64,000 nucleotides of DNA from Amborella trichopoda (lineage: Eukaryota; Streptophyta; Magnoliopsida; Amborellales; Amborellaceae): positions 4,214,643-4,278,642 of the forward strand of contig NW_006499810.1 of the NCBI RefSeq assembly GCF_000471905.2, in the 5' to 3' direction. Below, in pieces: positions 46,871 through 59,543 of this stretch. The position numbers and the translations under genes were made by a program. The notes below the pieces were generated by a model, which was not told the origin of the DNA, did not search any database, and worked only from the letters and a program-made list of their open reading frames with translations. Within the stretch, counting starts at the first letter, position 1. Each line of letters starts with the position of its first letter.

Positions 46871-47580
46871 TCTCACCAACTCTATCACTCTATTGCTTAA
46901 GCATAATTGCCGCAAATGATCAATTTATCCAAGGAAAATTTTATATGACGTTGTAATCTTGAAGGACTGGAAGAATCACCTCGAAAATCCTCGAGAAGAG
47001 CGTATTCCGATGGTGGAGAACTCGTTGTAATTTTTAAGGACTGCAAGATGCACCTCGAAAATCCTCGAGAAGAGCGTATTCCGATGGTGGAGAACACTTA
47101 AATTGATCATCTCTTGACCTTGAAATTTGAAATGTGTAGTGACGAGAAAAAACTCTAGGTACATCTTTTTGAAACGGTTTCATTATATAGAGGATCAAAG
47201 CTCCATAAGTATTACAAAAGGGAAAGGTTTTTATACTTCCCCTACAACTCTCTCACCAACTCTACCACTCTATTGCTTAAGCATAATTGCCGCAAATGAT
47301 CAATTTATCCAAGGAAAATTTTATATGACGTTGTAATTTTGAAGGACTGGAAGATGCACCTCGAAAATCCTCGAGAAGAGCGTATTCCGATGGTGGAGAA
47401 CTCTTAAATTGATCATCTTCCGATGGTGGAGAACTCTTAAATTGATCATCTCTTAACCTTGAAATGTGTAGTCACAAGAAAAAACTCTAGGTACATTTTT
47501 TTGAAACAGTTTCATTATATAGAGGATCAAAGCTCCATAAGTATTACAAAAGGGAAAGGTTTTTATACTTCCCCTACAAC
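46871..47580. repeat. Tandem duplication of a ~380-base segment with inner repeats
   Basis: TCTCACCAACTCTATCACTC starts copy 1 at 46871 and copy 2 at 47251; both end in TTTTTATACTTCCCCTACAAC. Copy 1 contains two ~74-base sub-repeats (CACCTCGAAAATCCTCGAGA, GTATTCCGATGGTGGAGAAC); copy 2 contains one plus a 33-base repeat of TTCCGATGGTGGAGAACTC. This lies directly upstream of the PUB8-like gene. Confidence 0.9.
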
Positions 47581-48014
47581 ATAGAAGATCTATGCTTCCC
47601 TTATTAACCAGCCGTCTAATTTTGATTAAAACAGCCACTCACGATTTGATCTTAGATCCGACGTCTTAAAGTATTTTTTTTTAGTTTTTTTTATACAAAT
47701 TGTATGAATATGAAATTTGGTACATGTCATTTTCTTAATGGGGTTTTTTGATAAAATATAATGACCAAAATACCCCTTGAAACTTTCAAGGGTATTTTGG
47801 TCATTTTATTTTATTGGAAATATATATATTTTTTTTTCGCTAGTGCGAGTTTAATAGACGATTGGATGTCCAAAATTTAATGTCAAAATAGTTTATAGAA
47901 AAAAATTAAAAATAAAATAGTATAGAGACATGACATTGTGATTCGGGCAATCTTAGCCCTCCATTTAGAATGGATGGTTGGATAAGGGGAAGTATATAAG
48001 TTTTATGTTGTAGG
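47573..48014. mobile_element. MITE-like element with ~35-base inverted ends
   Basis: Left CCTACAACATAGAAGATCTA, TGCTTCCCTTATTAACCAGC; right reversed CCTACAACATAAAACTTATA, TACTTCCCCTTATCCAACCA. The interior is AT-rich with no coding potential. No clear target duplication was found, and the left end coincides with the end of the upstream tandem duplication, so the border could shift by a few bases. Confidence 0.45.
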
Positions 48015-48353
48015 AGAACTCCCTATTTCCACATAACAACCCACTCAACTGTCACCACTACAAAATATAAACTTCAGCTGAACAATACATAAAAGCAGGC
48101 AAAATCCAACTAAATCAGTCCAACTGTAATAAGTGACAACCATCTCAAGCCCCTACTAACTCCAAAAACAAACACAAGCACACAAGGTAAAAGTGGTGGC
48201 TAGGGAGGCAGCGACGAAGGCACTGTCTTGGCGGTGATGGTGGCTAGCAACACGGCGACGAAGGCCCATCTGGCACGTTAAACAATTTGAGAGAGGTGGA
48301 AAGATGCTCTTCAAGTGTTGAAATCCATATGATGTTATGCTTTTAATTAGTAT
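48015..48353. other. Non-coding spacer
   Basis: No gene seen. A short GC-richer piece (48185-48275) with CAGCGACGAAGGC / ACGGCGACGAAGGC repeated reads like a gene fragment but no protein family was recognised. Confidence 0.4.
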
Positions 48354-49122
48354 ATCTTGTAACAAGTTCTATAGATCATCTATTTTCAAGATTTGTATTA
48401 GTTTATAGATTTGTTTTGATCTATACTATTTTTAAAATTTTAAATTGCAGAACTAAGGATTAAAAATAGATCTTAAATTAATGGTATATTTTCAACATTG
48501 AAACTACATCTCTAGACAAATTTTGGAGATGTACCTTAGCTTTACCTTACAATTAGTGTGCCTTATACAAACCTCACGCTCATCAAAATAACAAATGCCC
48601 ATAAGTGATAGAGTATTTAACATTTTGTTTATTTGTAACTCTTCCGGACAATATATTTTTAATATGTATTTTGTAAATAAAATAAAATATTTAGCAAAGT
48701 ATTAAATGGAAAAGTAAAGAAAGAGACCATTTACTTCTGGGACATGAAAGTCACAATTAGTCTTATCCTTTAGATCTCAAATCATGTGGTTTTGCGTATG
48801 TAACTGATTAGATTCATAGTCAATACACGTTTCTTGAATTTCATGAAGCATCCGAAACCCTCTAATTTGGCATTTTATAGCTAGGAGTAATTGTGACCTC
48901 CTTTATAATAAAGATGTAGTTTGTATAAAACCGAGACTCTAAGCATACCTTCAAATAATGTCGAGAAATGTGATTTCAATACTGGAAGTCTTTGTGAAAA
49001 CCTTAAAATATATTTTCATCTCTAATAACAAAATTTAAAGCTTCAAATATACTGTAGATCGAGCGTATCTATGGAAATTTGAAAATCTTGAAAATTGACG
49101 GTCAAAAAATGCATTACAAGAT
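48354..49122. mobile_element. Long degenerate inverted repeat (foldback/MITE-like)
   Basis: Left arm about 48354-48573, right arm about 48919-49122. Reversed right arm ATCTTGTAATGC.., TTTTCAAGATTTTC, GATCTACAGTATATTT, TATTGAAATCACATTTCTCG and TTATACAAAC align in order with left ATCTTGTAACAAG, TTTTCAAGATTTG, GATCTATACTATTTTT, CATTGAAACTACATCTCTAG and TTATACAAAC. Arms of about 200-220 bases and a loop of about 345 bases suggest an old foldback-type element. No coding sequence. Confidence 0.5.
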
Positions 49123-51089
49123 GAACTATTTCCAAAACGTGAAGTCCTTTTTTCTTTTTTTCTCACGTTCATGTATCCTAAGGTCGAGATGATCAATTAG
49201 AGGATATTTTGGCATCAAAACGACCTCTTTTAGTGAAATCTTTGAGGTGTCCCCTGATTTGATTGTTTAGAGCCTTGCACTTATATAAACTTTTCCTCAT
49301 AAGAAAGATAAATATTGTAGTACTGTACAATTATATATTTAATTATTTATTACTCATGAATAATTTAATAAATTTTCCATAAATGGCTTCTCTCACTTTT
49401 TAACCGACAAATAGTCGTCCAAAAACAAAAAGAACGAAAAATTAAATAAAAATAGGAAAAATAATCTATGCATTAGGGACACATTCCTACATTTGCATCT
49501 CCTGAGGTATAAATCATCCATTTAAATATGGATGTAAGTGATGGTCCCTCCAAGAAAAAAAGTAAAATCAATAGCAAAAATATTTCCTTCTAAAACTTAT
49601 CATTTTTAGTTTTTAAAATTCTTTTACACATTAATGGTGATTCCCATGGTATAGGAACAATGATGGAAACCACTACCCAATCCGAGTACTCGGACCAAGT
49701 CCGAGTACCTCGAGCCATGTAGTGCCGAGTATTGTGGCAACCAAAAAATGATTAAAAAATCATAAAAAATATAAACAATATCCAAAAAATATGAAATGTA
49801 TAAGTAAGATTCAACAAACAACATCAAAATAAGGTTAAAAAAAAATAAAAATAATATATTTAAAAAATTCAACTTGTGGTTGAGAATATTTCAAAATTAA
49901 TCGAAAAAAAATAAAAAATATAGAAATAAGTTTTTATGACCGAAACACTTTCCAATATTTTTCCAAAGTGATAGGAAATATAAAAAGCACATCCCAAATG
50001 AATTCCTTATATCCCCGAGTTGGATATCCAACTAGAGACAACTCTGGGACGACAAAGTCTTGAGCTAAACACGCCCAGTACAACCTACTCTACTGACTTT
50101 GCGAATGCGGGTTAGGAATGGTACATCCTTAAAAATCAGCATCAAAATTTAATTTCTTAAAAAAAAGTTATTAAAGGAGCCGTATATCTACATATGAGTC
50201 CGCGGACTCACAAGAACCATATTCATAAAATTTATAGCCTCCTTAACTGGCGTACTGGTTATGAGGACAGTGGTTGTAATTGTACATGTTGGCACACTCA
50301 AACGGCCGGCTTGGGTCTTAATGAGAGGAAGCGTGTGGAATTGTGAGACTCGTGGGCTTTAAACAAAGAATGGATACGGTTACAAAAGTCAAAAACAAAA
50401 TAAATATATTATATTAGAAAAGAAAAGTCTTTTGCGTGCCACTCCGGTACACGCGGTTCCTTCCGCAAGAAGCCAGAGATTGTGATCGGGTGACGTGGCA
50501 TAGGAGAAATCAGGGGTCAATTCCTATCCGTTTTTTTACAACCAAGCGTTTTCGAATTAGACGCGTGATATTTACCAATCGCATGTGACGTCTTTTGCCC
50601 CTGCTCACACTTTTCAACGGTAGAAGCTGCAATCTATCAAGACTAAAACGAAAGTGATTTACGGGAAAGATAAACAAATAATGGGATTTTTAAATTTTAA
50701 AAGGGCAATTTTTGTACGGACTAGATTAAAGGCCTAAACGGCCCAAAATTGGTTTGTTATTATTCGGGATGGAATTTCAATTGTTTTCTTTTTTTGACAA
50801 GTTTACTCCAGGTCTGATGTTAAACATTTCACATTAAGTGTGAGGCGGTCCCGTTAAGGGGTGTGTTTTTTGTTTTACTGTTTTAACCTCGGTCCGATGT
50901 TCTTTACTTATAGCCCGACCTCGTACTTTTGACCTCCTTTTTCTCTCTCTAATTTTTTTTTTCATTGCACTAATCGACCGACTAATCGCCATTAGTTGAC
51001 CGATTAATACATTAATCGGCCATTTGTTTTAAAAATCGGCCGATAAGTGCACTGTCATAGTGTAGAATCAGCAAAGCTATCCTTATAAC

Positions 51090-51128
<39 letters not shown>

Positions 51129-51664
51129 TATTTTTTCTTTCCCTATTCAATTTGTAAAAATGCGGGCTTGACAATAAATATTATTTTAAAAATATAATTT
51201 GATCATAATTTTTAGAGAATATATAATCTTTAATGTGGAGATCATGAATATGAAAAAATTAATAATTTGATTACTAAAAATAATAATTATATTAATAAAA
51301 CATTTGAACCGTTAGTTACACTTTTTTTTAGGTGGACTAACTATTTGCATCCATCTTTAAGATGGATACCTTATACCTCTGGACAACATATTATAGAAAT
51401 GTGGTCCAGCCCGTATGAAACAATTTCCTTTCTTCTATTTCTCTACCTAAAACTTTATATATTATTATAATTTTTTATTTGCTAATCGCAGGGTTTGCTA
51501 CCTTGGGTGAGTAGACTCAGACAGACATGTCAAAGTTGGTCAGGCCTGACAAGGTGCCAAGCCCTTAAGTCCCTCAATTTGGGGGATATAAAATTTATTC
51601 ATTGTTCATTTGATTTTACCTTCAATCTAATACCCACACCACCAATCCCCCAAGAGGCACATAG
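49123..51664. other. AT-rich intergenic DNA, no gene recognised
   Basis: Only short ORFs without family motifs. Contains a palindrome-rich piece at 49680-49730 (CCGAGTACTCGGACCAAGTC), a GC-richer block with ACGT elements at 50440-50640, and CGGCC-rich small repeats at 50960-51050 (TTAATCGGCCATTTG, AAATCGGCCGATAAG) like those found near hAT ends. Confidence 0.5.
51092..51125 (+). repeat. (AT)n microsatellite
   Basis: About 17 uninterrupted AT dinucleotides. Confidence 0.95.
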
Positions 51665-52024
51665 TGTTGGAATATGTGGGAAGAGATGGATTCCTAAATT
51701 CCCAAGATTAGGAGCAGTGTCGTGAGACTGAGGATCACAGAGATCAGACTTTTACCAGAATTATGAGAACACTCTAAATTTCTGTGTACCTTTCCATGAC
51801 CATGAAAACCTTCTTAAATAGGGATGGAGGAGGCCGTTCTCCAACGTCCGGCTTCCTTTTGAAATCTTTGAGAAAACGTGGCCCTATAATCCTGTGAAGT
51901 GGGTGATTGCATTCTATCAGTTAGATAACGACACTTTCTCTCTCTATTTAGTGATAAGCATTAAATTATAAGAGAAAGAAAATTACACATTTAAAGGCCC
52001 CATGGCCACACACACGTATCAACA
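51665..52024 (-). repeat. 3' LTR of Copia element II
   Basis: 360 bases, TGTTGG..CAACA. On the minus strand it starts at 52024 directly after a polypurine tract. Homologous to 60448-60737. Confidence 0.9.
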
Positions 52025-52034
52025 TCTCCCACTT
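52025..52034 (-). other. Polypurine tract of Copia element II
   Basis: AAGTGGGAGA on the minus strand, immediately before the 3' LTR, the usual start site for plus-strand DNA in Copia elements. Confidence 0.85.
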
Positions 52035-52525
52035 AGCTATGAGGGCCAGATATATTGAAATTTCATAAAGTTATTACCACTTAATGAATTTAACATTTAT
52101 AAACATATTTTTGTCATGAGGCTTTTCAAGCAAGTGCGGTTATACATCTCATAACAAAAAAAGTCCAAAGTCATGTCATGGATTTTCACTCTAATGCAGT
52201 TTTTCCTCTCATGACCAAGTCATCAAAAAATATCCCATTTGGGAGTTTCTAAGTTAAATATTTCTAAGTCTCATCAAAGCTACGTGCTTTGATAATATTT
52301 TTACACTCAATCCCTTGGTTAAAGGGTCTGCACTCATATCTGAAGATGACAAATAACTTACAGTTATTTCATTCTTTCCAATAATATCATAAATATAATG
52401 ATAATCAATTTCAATGTGCTTACCCTTGGAACTATAAGCTCCATTTCTAATTGATGAAATAACAACTTAATTATCACAAAAAAATTTAATAGGTCTGTCG
52501 ACTATATCCAGCTTCAAATCATTTG

Positions 52526-53950
52526 TTAAGCTTTTAATCCAGACGGCATAGCAATGCTACAAGCAATATACTCGGCTTCTATAGTATACTGAGCTATACA
52601 ACCTTGTTTCTTACTAGACCAAGAAACACATCCACCTCCAAAGAGGAATTTAATTTCTGATATTGATTTTCTATCATCTGGGTCTCCTACAAAATCTGCA
52701 TTAAAGTACCCAGTAACCTCTAAGTTGTCAGCTTGGAAGCACAACTTGTAATTTTTAGTTTTTTGAATATATCTGAGTATCCTTTTTACACCTTGCTAAT
52801 GAGCTATCCCAAGATTATTCTAAAATCTACTTGCAAGACCATACGCATGGCTCAAATCAGGTCTTGTACACAACATGACATAATTTATGCATCATATAGC
52901 TTGAGCATATGGAATTATTTCCATTTCAGCTTTGTCACTATCATTTAATGGACACATTTTCTTTGATAATTTCAAGCCTTTACAAACATGTGTATCTATG
53001 ACTTGTAATTTTCTATCTTAAATATCTTTAAAATACTTTCTAAATAATTTTCTTGAGATAAACATAGAAGTATTGAACTTCTATCTCTTGTTATCTTAAT
53101 GCTCAATATATATGAGGCTTTTCCCATATCTTTCATCTCAAAATGGGAACTTAGCTATGATTTGGTATGGTTAATCATGCCAATTGTCATTACTGGCTAT
53201 CAAAATATCATCCACTTATAGTGACAATATAACAAAATTGCTCCCACTACTTCAGACATATACACAATGGTCTAACCTATTGGCTATACACCCAATTTTA
53301 GTGATTGCATTATGAAAAGTAAAATACCATTGCCTAGAAGATTACTTTAGACCATATAAAGATTTCTTAAGTTTATATACTTTGTCTTCTTGGCCTTTAA
53401 TTACATATCTTTTTGGTTTTTTCATGTGTATATCTTCTTTTAATTCTCCATTTAAGAAAGTTGTTTTGACATCCATCTGAAATAATTCTAGATCATAATA
53501 TGCAACTAATGCAAGGATGATCTTAATAGATAAAAAAATTGGCTTCTAGAGAATAAATTTCTACATAATCTACGCCTTCCCTTTGAGTAAATCCTTTAGC
53601 TGCTTACCTAGCTTTATATTTATCAATGGATCCATTTGCATTAAGCTTTTCTTTAGGGTCCATTTGCAACCGATGACTTTTCTATCTTTAGGGAGGTCAA
53701 CCAATTTTCAAACTTGATTTCTTTTAATAGAATCAAGTTCATCATTCATGGCTTGAGTCCCCTCAACTAAGTCATGTGAGCTAATAGCTTCACTGTAGCT
53801 TCGAGGTTCATTTATTGTATCCTTACTTATTAAAGAGTAATTATCTTCATTCATAAATACATCAAATTCTTCTAAAGTGGTAGGTGGGGCTCTAATTCTT
53901 TTAAGACTGTCTAGTATACCTGATTCAATTAAATCATTCTCACCAAATAT
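52526..53950 (-). pseudogene. Reverse transcriptase and RNase H regions of Copia element II
   Basis: RNase H is clear in 52744-52526 (YFNADFVGDPDDRKSISEIK, CVSWSSKKQGCIAQYTIEAE, YIACSIA), the typical Copia C-terminal block. Upstream, about 53950-52950, is reverse transcriptase, with the catalytic VDDIL region near 53220-53200. Fossil copy. Confidence 0.8.
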
Positions 53951-54645
53951 AGAGGAAGTATGAGAAATAGGGTCTTCCAGACCCTTATCTTTATCAATTT
54001 CATGTAATTCAACATGCTTATTTAAAATATTTTCATCTATATTTTCTAAGAAATGAGCATCACGACTCTCTACTAATGATCTAGTATCATGGTTATAGAA
54101 TCTATACCCTTTAGAATTTTTTGAAAAAGATCATTTTATAGTTTTACTTTGTAATTTATCTCTATTTTGTAGTGGTATAAGCACATGTGGCCAAGAACCC
54201 AAACTTTCAAGATAGTAAGGTCAGGTTTCCTACCTGTTTATAATTCATATGGGGTCAAGTCTATAGATTTAGTTAGGACACGCTTAATGATATATATTGC
54301 AGTGTTGAGAGCCTCACCCCAAAAATGAGGTGATAAATTTAAATGGCTCATCATGGACCTACGCATGTCTATTAGAGTTCTATTTCACCTTTCAGCTACA
54401 CTATTTTGTTGTGGTGTTTATGACATATTTGTTTGGTGAATTATACCATGCTCCTTACAAAATTCGAAAAATAAGACGGTGCAATATCTACCTCCCCTAT
54501 TTGTACAAAGAATTTTAATATGTTTACCTAACTGATTTTCTACCTCAGCTTGATATTTTTTAAATGTTTCTAATGCATCTGATTTCTTACTAATTAGGCA
54601 GACATATCCATAATGTGAATAATCGTTTATAAATGTTATGAAACA

Positions 54646-55110
54646 TTACATACCTCTATGTGTTTTCACATTTAATGGGCCACATATATCAGAGTGAACA
54701 ATACTAAGTAATTCACTAGACCTTTTTTCTTTAGGAAAATGCTTCTTAGTTAATTTACCAAAAATACATGGCTTGCATGTTTTGAACACAATTTCTCCTA
54801 AATTGGAGAGCATGCATCCTTTAACCTTTTGATTCATTTTGTATTTATTTATATGTCATAATCTTAAATGCCATAAATATGGATCATCCATACACATAAA
54901 AGCATCAAAAGAGGCATCAATATAACCAGAAAATGGTGAACTTTCATTAATATTTAGTCGGTACAAATTGTCAATTTTAGTACTATACACTAATGCTCTA
55001 GAATGCTTCCCAATGGTAACCCGACCAGACCTGAATCTTATTTCATAACCCTTGTCGTCTAGCCTAGGGACAGAAATCAAATTGTGTCTCATATTGGGTG
55101 CATCCATGTA
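54646..55110 (-). pseudogene. Pre-integrase and integrase region of Copia element II
   Basis: 55107-54856 holds the pre-integrase block (MRHNLISVPRLDDKGYEIRF, DDPYLWHLRL). 54837-54646 holds integrase zinc-finger and core start (CKPCIFGKLTKKHFPKEKR, LLSIVHSDICGPLNV). Further integrase sequence continues left to about 54000. Fossil copy. Confidence 0.8.
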
Positions 55111-55651
55111 TCAGTCAATAAGAGATTTGTACTTCTTGGTAAACACAGTTTGAAAGTACTGACACCTAGTACATCGCAGTAGATATCATTTCCCATGAAA
55201 ATCCGTTGGTTACCAGCTGCAATCTCCTTCAATTATGTGAATCCATCCTTAGTCCTCGAGACATGTCAGGTAAAGGTTGAGTTGACCCACCAATTTCTCA
55301 GGTCATGGTTAGCAACTATTGATTCTAGGACTACGCAAATCAAGTCCCTTATCTTATTTTGATTATTTCGAGCATGATTGTTATTCTCGTTCCTATTTTT
55401 GCTTTTCAGCTTAGGATAATTAAATTTGATGAGCCCAATTTCTTTACAATAAAACAGGCTTTCTCAACCTTATTCTTTTGATTTTTAAAATTTCTCCCCT
55501 TTCCCTTATATCTATTATTTTTCTAATAATTGAAAGGTTTCTTGGGGATCTGAAAAGATGAACTGGCAAAGTGAAGCTCATTTAACTTCTTCCTCAGTCT
55601 TCTCTCAGCTTTAATACTAAGATGCATGTGAAGATTTAACATTGTTATCCC

Positions 55652-56158
55652 TCATGCCGAATCGTTCAATGCAATTACAACAGACTCCCAAGATGGAGTG
55701 AGATTGTGAAGGACAATGGACACTTGCATGCGATCGGGGACTGGATTCCCGGCTGCAGCAATGTCCTTTGCAAGCACTGTCATTTTATTGATATGCTCGG
55801 TCACTGAGTCTGATGCTTTCATTCTGTAAGAATTATATTTTTCTAACAATTGTACATGGGTCTCAGAAGTGGTCCCATACTTTTTAGATAGGGCGTCCAT
55901 CATACTTTGAGCTGTGGTGAGAACCTCGAAGACTCTAACTAAATAATCTTCCATAAAGCTCAACATAGTAGTCCTAGCTACTTTGTCATCTTCTAACAAT
56001 TTTTCAAGTCGCCTTCTGACTTGACCATTGACATTAGGCTCTAAAACTGGTGGTTCTGTTTCTAAGACATAATCTACCCTATATTGGAAAAGAATATATC
56101 TAATTTTTCTTTTCCACATAGAAAAATTGGTTCTATTGAGTTTTTCAAGTTTTGACAA
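55652..56158 (-). pseudogene. Gag region of Copia element II
   Basis: 168-codon open stretch: KLNRTNFSMWKRKIRYILFQ, then the UBN2-type gag core (MMDALSKKYGTTSETHVQLL, MKASDSVTEHINKMTVLAKD, VSIVLHNLTPSWESVVIAL). This is the capsid part of plant Copia gag. It is one of the better kept parts of this element. Confidence 0.85.
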
Positions 56159-57504
56159 TCTGACATGACTAACCTAGATGCCATTTTAAATTTTTAAATA
56201 ATACCTAAAGTTCAAAATTTAATTATGTTTAAGAAAGGGTTGTCTGCTAGCTAAATCATTAGGTTTGCCGACTCTTAGTGAGTTGCAACCTCAAAGAAAA
56301 ATTTTCTCGAATAGTTTATGTTCGCACTGCTATGATACAACAAAGAATCAATAAAGTAAGGCAACAACTACTTTATGTCAAATCTTGCGTAAAAGTAAAT
56401 TTCATAAATGTGTGAATATGTATTAGCACAATAGAGAGAGTCTGCAATGATATTTGATATTTTCAACAAAATATATCGCATAACATAATTACAAAAAATG
56501 AATTCACAAAATCAAGATCATGAAATTTTTTTTAAAAAATGGATAACGCATAAAATAATTATGCAAAGCAATGATAATTATTATGCAAATAAAATATGTA
56601 GAAAATCCCTAAATTATAAGCCACAAAAAAAAAAAAATGCATGCAATTGATATAACAACCTTTATTTGAATAGTTGTTATGTGCATAACAATTTTCAATA
56701 ATCCAATAAAAATATGCACTAATTTTCAGCAATAAAATATGGAAGAAAGAAAGTGGCTAGCCAACTGATTTATTCAACAATTATGTGTCTCTTTGTCTCT
56801 CTATCTAAAATTACAGCAACAATTATGTGTCTCTCTCTAAAAATATCAAGAGTTTTGACTCTCTAAAATTCCAGCAATAGCCCTATCTTTCTCTCTAAAA
56901 TAAAAGCAAAAGATCTCTTGATATTGAGCAAATATAGTAGGTCAAAACAACAATCAACAATGGTTCAATCTTATTAAGAAGAGCAATATTCTAAGTGCAA
57001 GATGGCAAATAAAGAATATCTTAGAGAAAGAGAAAAAAAACAAATTGCAATTAGGAGAGGAAAAAAAAAATTTATAAACCTTTTCTTCGATAAAAAGGTC
57101 TTGTATTTGCTAAGAGGGAGGGAGGGAGCATTTGTTTTGGAACTTACGTATTAAGGTTAAATAGAAAAGCACTAATATTCTGCAAGAGATAACTTTATTG
57201 TGCTTCTTAAGAAGTAGATAAGCACTAAGTTTTGCAATGGGTAAAAGATATGGCACGACTAACAGTTCTCAAGATAAATATACTAACAATATGCACGGTT
57301 AGAAGATATGCTTCTCACAAAGTTTTACAAGAGATAAATCTATGCGGGAGATGGACGGTAGCCGATGATGGTTTAACAAAAAGAAAACATGAAAACCATA
57401 TTTCAGTGAATTTATGTGAAATTCACAAGATTTCTATGAAATTTTCAATGAATAAAGTTGCACGGTGAACAAACAGTCTCGCTGAGTCATCACCAATGAC
57501 CTAT

Positions 57505-57512
57505 ATTGAAAG
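57505..57512. other. Target site duplication, left copy
   Basis: ATTGAAAG directly before the hAT left end; identical to 60120-60127. Confidence 0.85.
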
Positions 57513-57946
57513 CAATGGTTTAAAAAACGGATCGGTGACTCGGATCGGACTCCCAAAAAACCGATTCGGATCGGCTAATCGGCTATCCGGATCGGCTAAT
57601 AGGCGATCCGGATCGGCGAATCGGCGATCCGGATCGGAAATCGGGTGAATCGGTCAGAATAAAGCTTAAAAAAAATCCGAAAAAATTATTAAAATTCATT
57701 ATAAATATTGTTTTTTAGGAATTCAATAAGAAATGAGGGTACTCCATTAAGAATTTTCATGTTTTTGAATGAATATGCGAATATTGATATGTTCTTTCCC
57801 TGCATGAACCACCATTCAGCATTTAATTTACAACACACAAAAGGATAAACGTAGAATTATTATGGAATAAGTATATCAACATACATGGACTACAATAAAG
57901 CATAAAATTAGTAACATATGATCAAAAAATAAAATGATAGACGACG

Positions 57947-58288
57947 TTATTGTTCTTCTTGGTCATGCTGGTGCCATTGATTGAATTCGTTTAACAATTC
58001 ATTGATTCGATCTAAAAACGAATCATCGATATTAGCAGGCGTCTGACTATTCTCAAATCCCTGAGTGTTAGTGTTTTGTTGTGTTCCCAATCCAAAATCC
58101 CCGAAGATTATCCATCCTTCATGCTCACTTGTACTGTCATGCTCATCCCTACACTGTTGCTGTTGAAACTCAATATGTGAATAATATGGCTGGGATAGGG
58201 TGGCCTCAGAATCATCATCTCTCTCATTTTCTCTTTGAATAATATGGATTAAAAAAAAAATTAACAAATTTTCAAAAAAATCGATCAT
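57947..58288 (-). pseudogene. Possible C-terminal tail of a hAT transposase
   Basis: 113-codon frame inside the hAT element. The first ~17 codons run out of the A-rich repeat; then comes an acidic, Gln/Asn-rich tail (RENERDDDSEATLSQPYYSH, DEHDSTSEHEGWIIFGDFGL, INELLNEFNQWHQHDQEEQ). Plant hAT transposases of the DUF659/hATC kind often end in such acidic low-complexity tails, and the position near one end of the element fits. No hAT dimerisation motif is visible, so this is a guess from composition and place. It may equally be a chance frame. Confidence 0.35.
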
Positions 58289-58578
58289 GGATTAAAAAAA
58301 AAAATCACAAATTTTCAAAAAATTCTATCATGGATTACAAAAAAAAATTCGATCATGGATTAAAAAAAAAATCACAAATTTTCAAAAAATTTTATCATGG
58401 ATTACAAAAAAAATTCGATCATAGATTAAAAAAAAAAAATACACAAATTTTCAAAAAATTCAATCATGGATTACAAAAAATTCGATTATGGATTACATAA
58501 AATTCGATCATGGATTACATAAAATTCGATCATGGATTACAAAAAAAAACAAACAAAAAAAAACAAAAATTTTGATCA
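58250..58578 (+). repeat. A-rich tandem array, left part
   Basis: Units of about 20-45 bases built on TTCGATCATGGATTACAAAA, with A runs of variable length and some CACAAATTTTCAAAAAATT inserts. It continues on the far side of the assembly gap at 59544. It reads as repeated GLQKK/MDYKK peptides in three frames, which is a by-product of the repeat. Confidence 0.9.
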
Positions 58579-59543
58579 NNNNNNNNNNNNNNNNNNNNNN
58601 NNNNNNNNNNNNNNNNNNNNNNNNNNNNNNNNNNNNNNNNNNNNNNNNNNNNNNNNNNNNNNNNNNNNNNNNNNNNNNNNNNNNNNNNNNNNNNNNNNNN
58701 NNNNNNNNNNNNNNNNNNNNNNNNNNNNNNNNNNNNNNNNNNNNNNNNNNNNNNNNNNNNNNNNNNNNNNNNNNNNNNNNNNNNNNNNNNNNNNNNNNNN
58801 NNNNNNNNNNNNNNNNNNNNNNNNNNNNNNNNNNNNNNNNNNNNNNNNNNNNNNNNNNNNNNNNNNNNNNNNNNNNNNNNNNNNNNNNNNNNNNNNNNNN
58901 NNNNNNNNNNNNNNNNNNNNNNNNNNNNNNNNNNNNNNNNNNNNNNNNNNNNNNNNNNNNNNNNNNNNNNNNNNNNNNNNNNNNNNNNNNNNNNNNNNNN
59001 NNNNNNNNNNNNNNNNNNNNNNNNNNNNNNNNNNNNNNNNNNNNNNNNNNNNNNNNNNNNNNNNNNNNNNNNNNNNNNNNNNNNNNNNNNNNNNNNNNNN
59101 NNNNNNNNNNNNNNNNNNNNNNNNNNNNNNNNNNNNNNNNNNNNNNNNNNNNNNNNNNNNNNNNNNNNNNNNNNNNNNNNNNNNNNNNNNNNNNNNNNNN
59201 NNNNNNNNNNNNNNNNNNNNNNNNNNNNNNNNNNNNNNNNNNNNNNNNNNNNNNNNNNNNNNNNNNNNNNNNNNNNNNNNNNNNNNNNNNNNNNNNNNNN
59301 NNNNNNNNNNNNNNNNNNNNNNNNNNNNNNNNNNNNNNNNNNNNNNNNNNNNNNNNNNNNNNNNNNNNNNNNNNNNNNNNNNNNNNNNNNNNNNNNNNNN
59401 NNNNNNNNNNNNNNNNNNNNNNNNNNNNNNNNNNNNNNNNNNNNNNNNNNNNNNNNNNNNNNNNNNNNNNNNNNNNNNNNNNNNNNNNNNNNNNNNNNNN
59501 NNNNNNNNNNNNNNNNNNNNNNNNNNNNNNNNNNNNNNNNNNN
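58579..59543. other. Assembly gap (965 N)
   Basis: Run of N inside the tandem array, so the array's true length is unknown. Confidence 0.99.
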
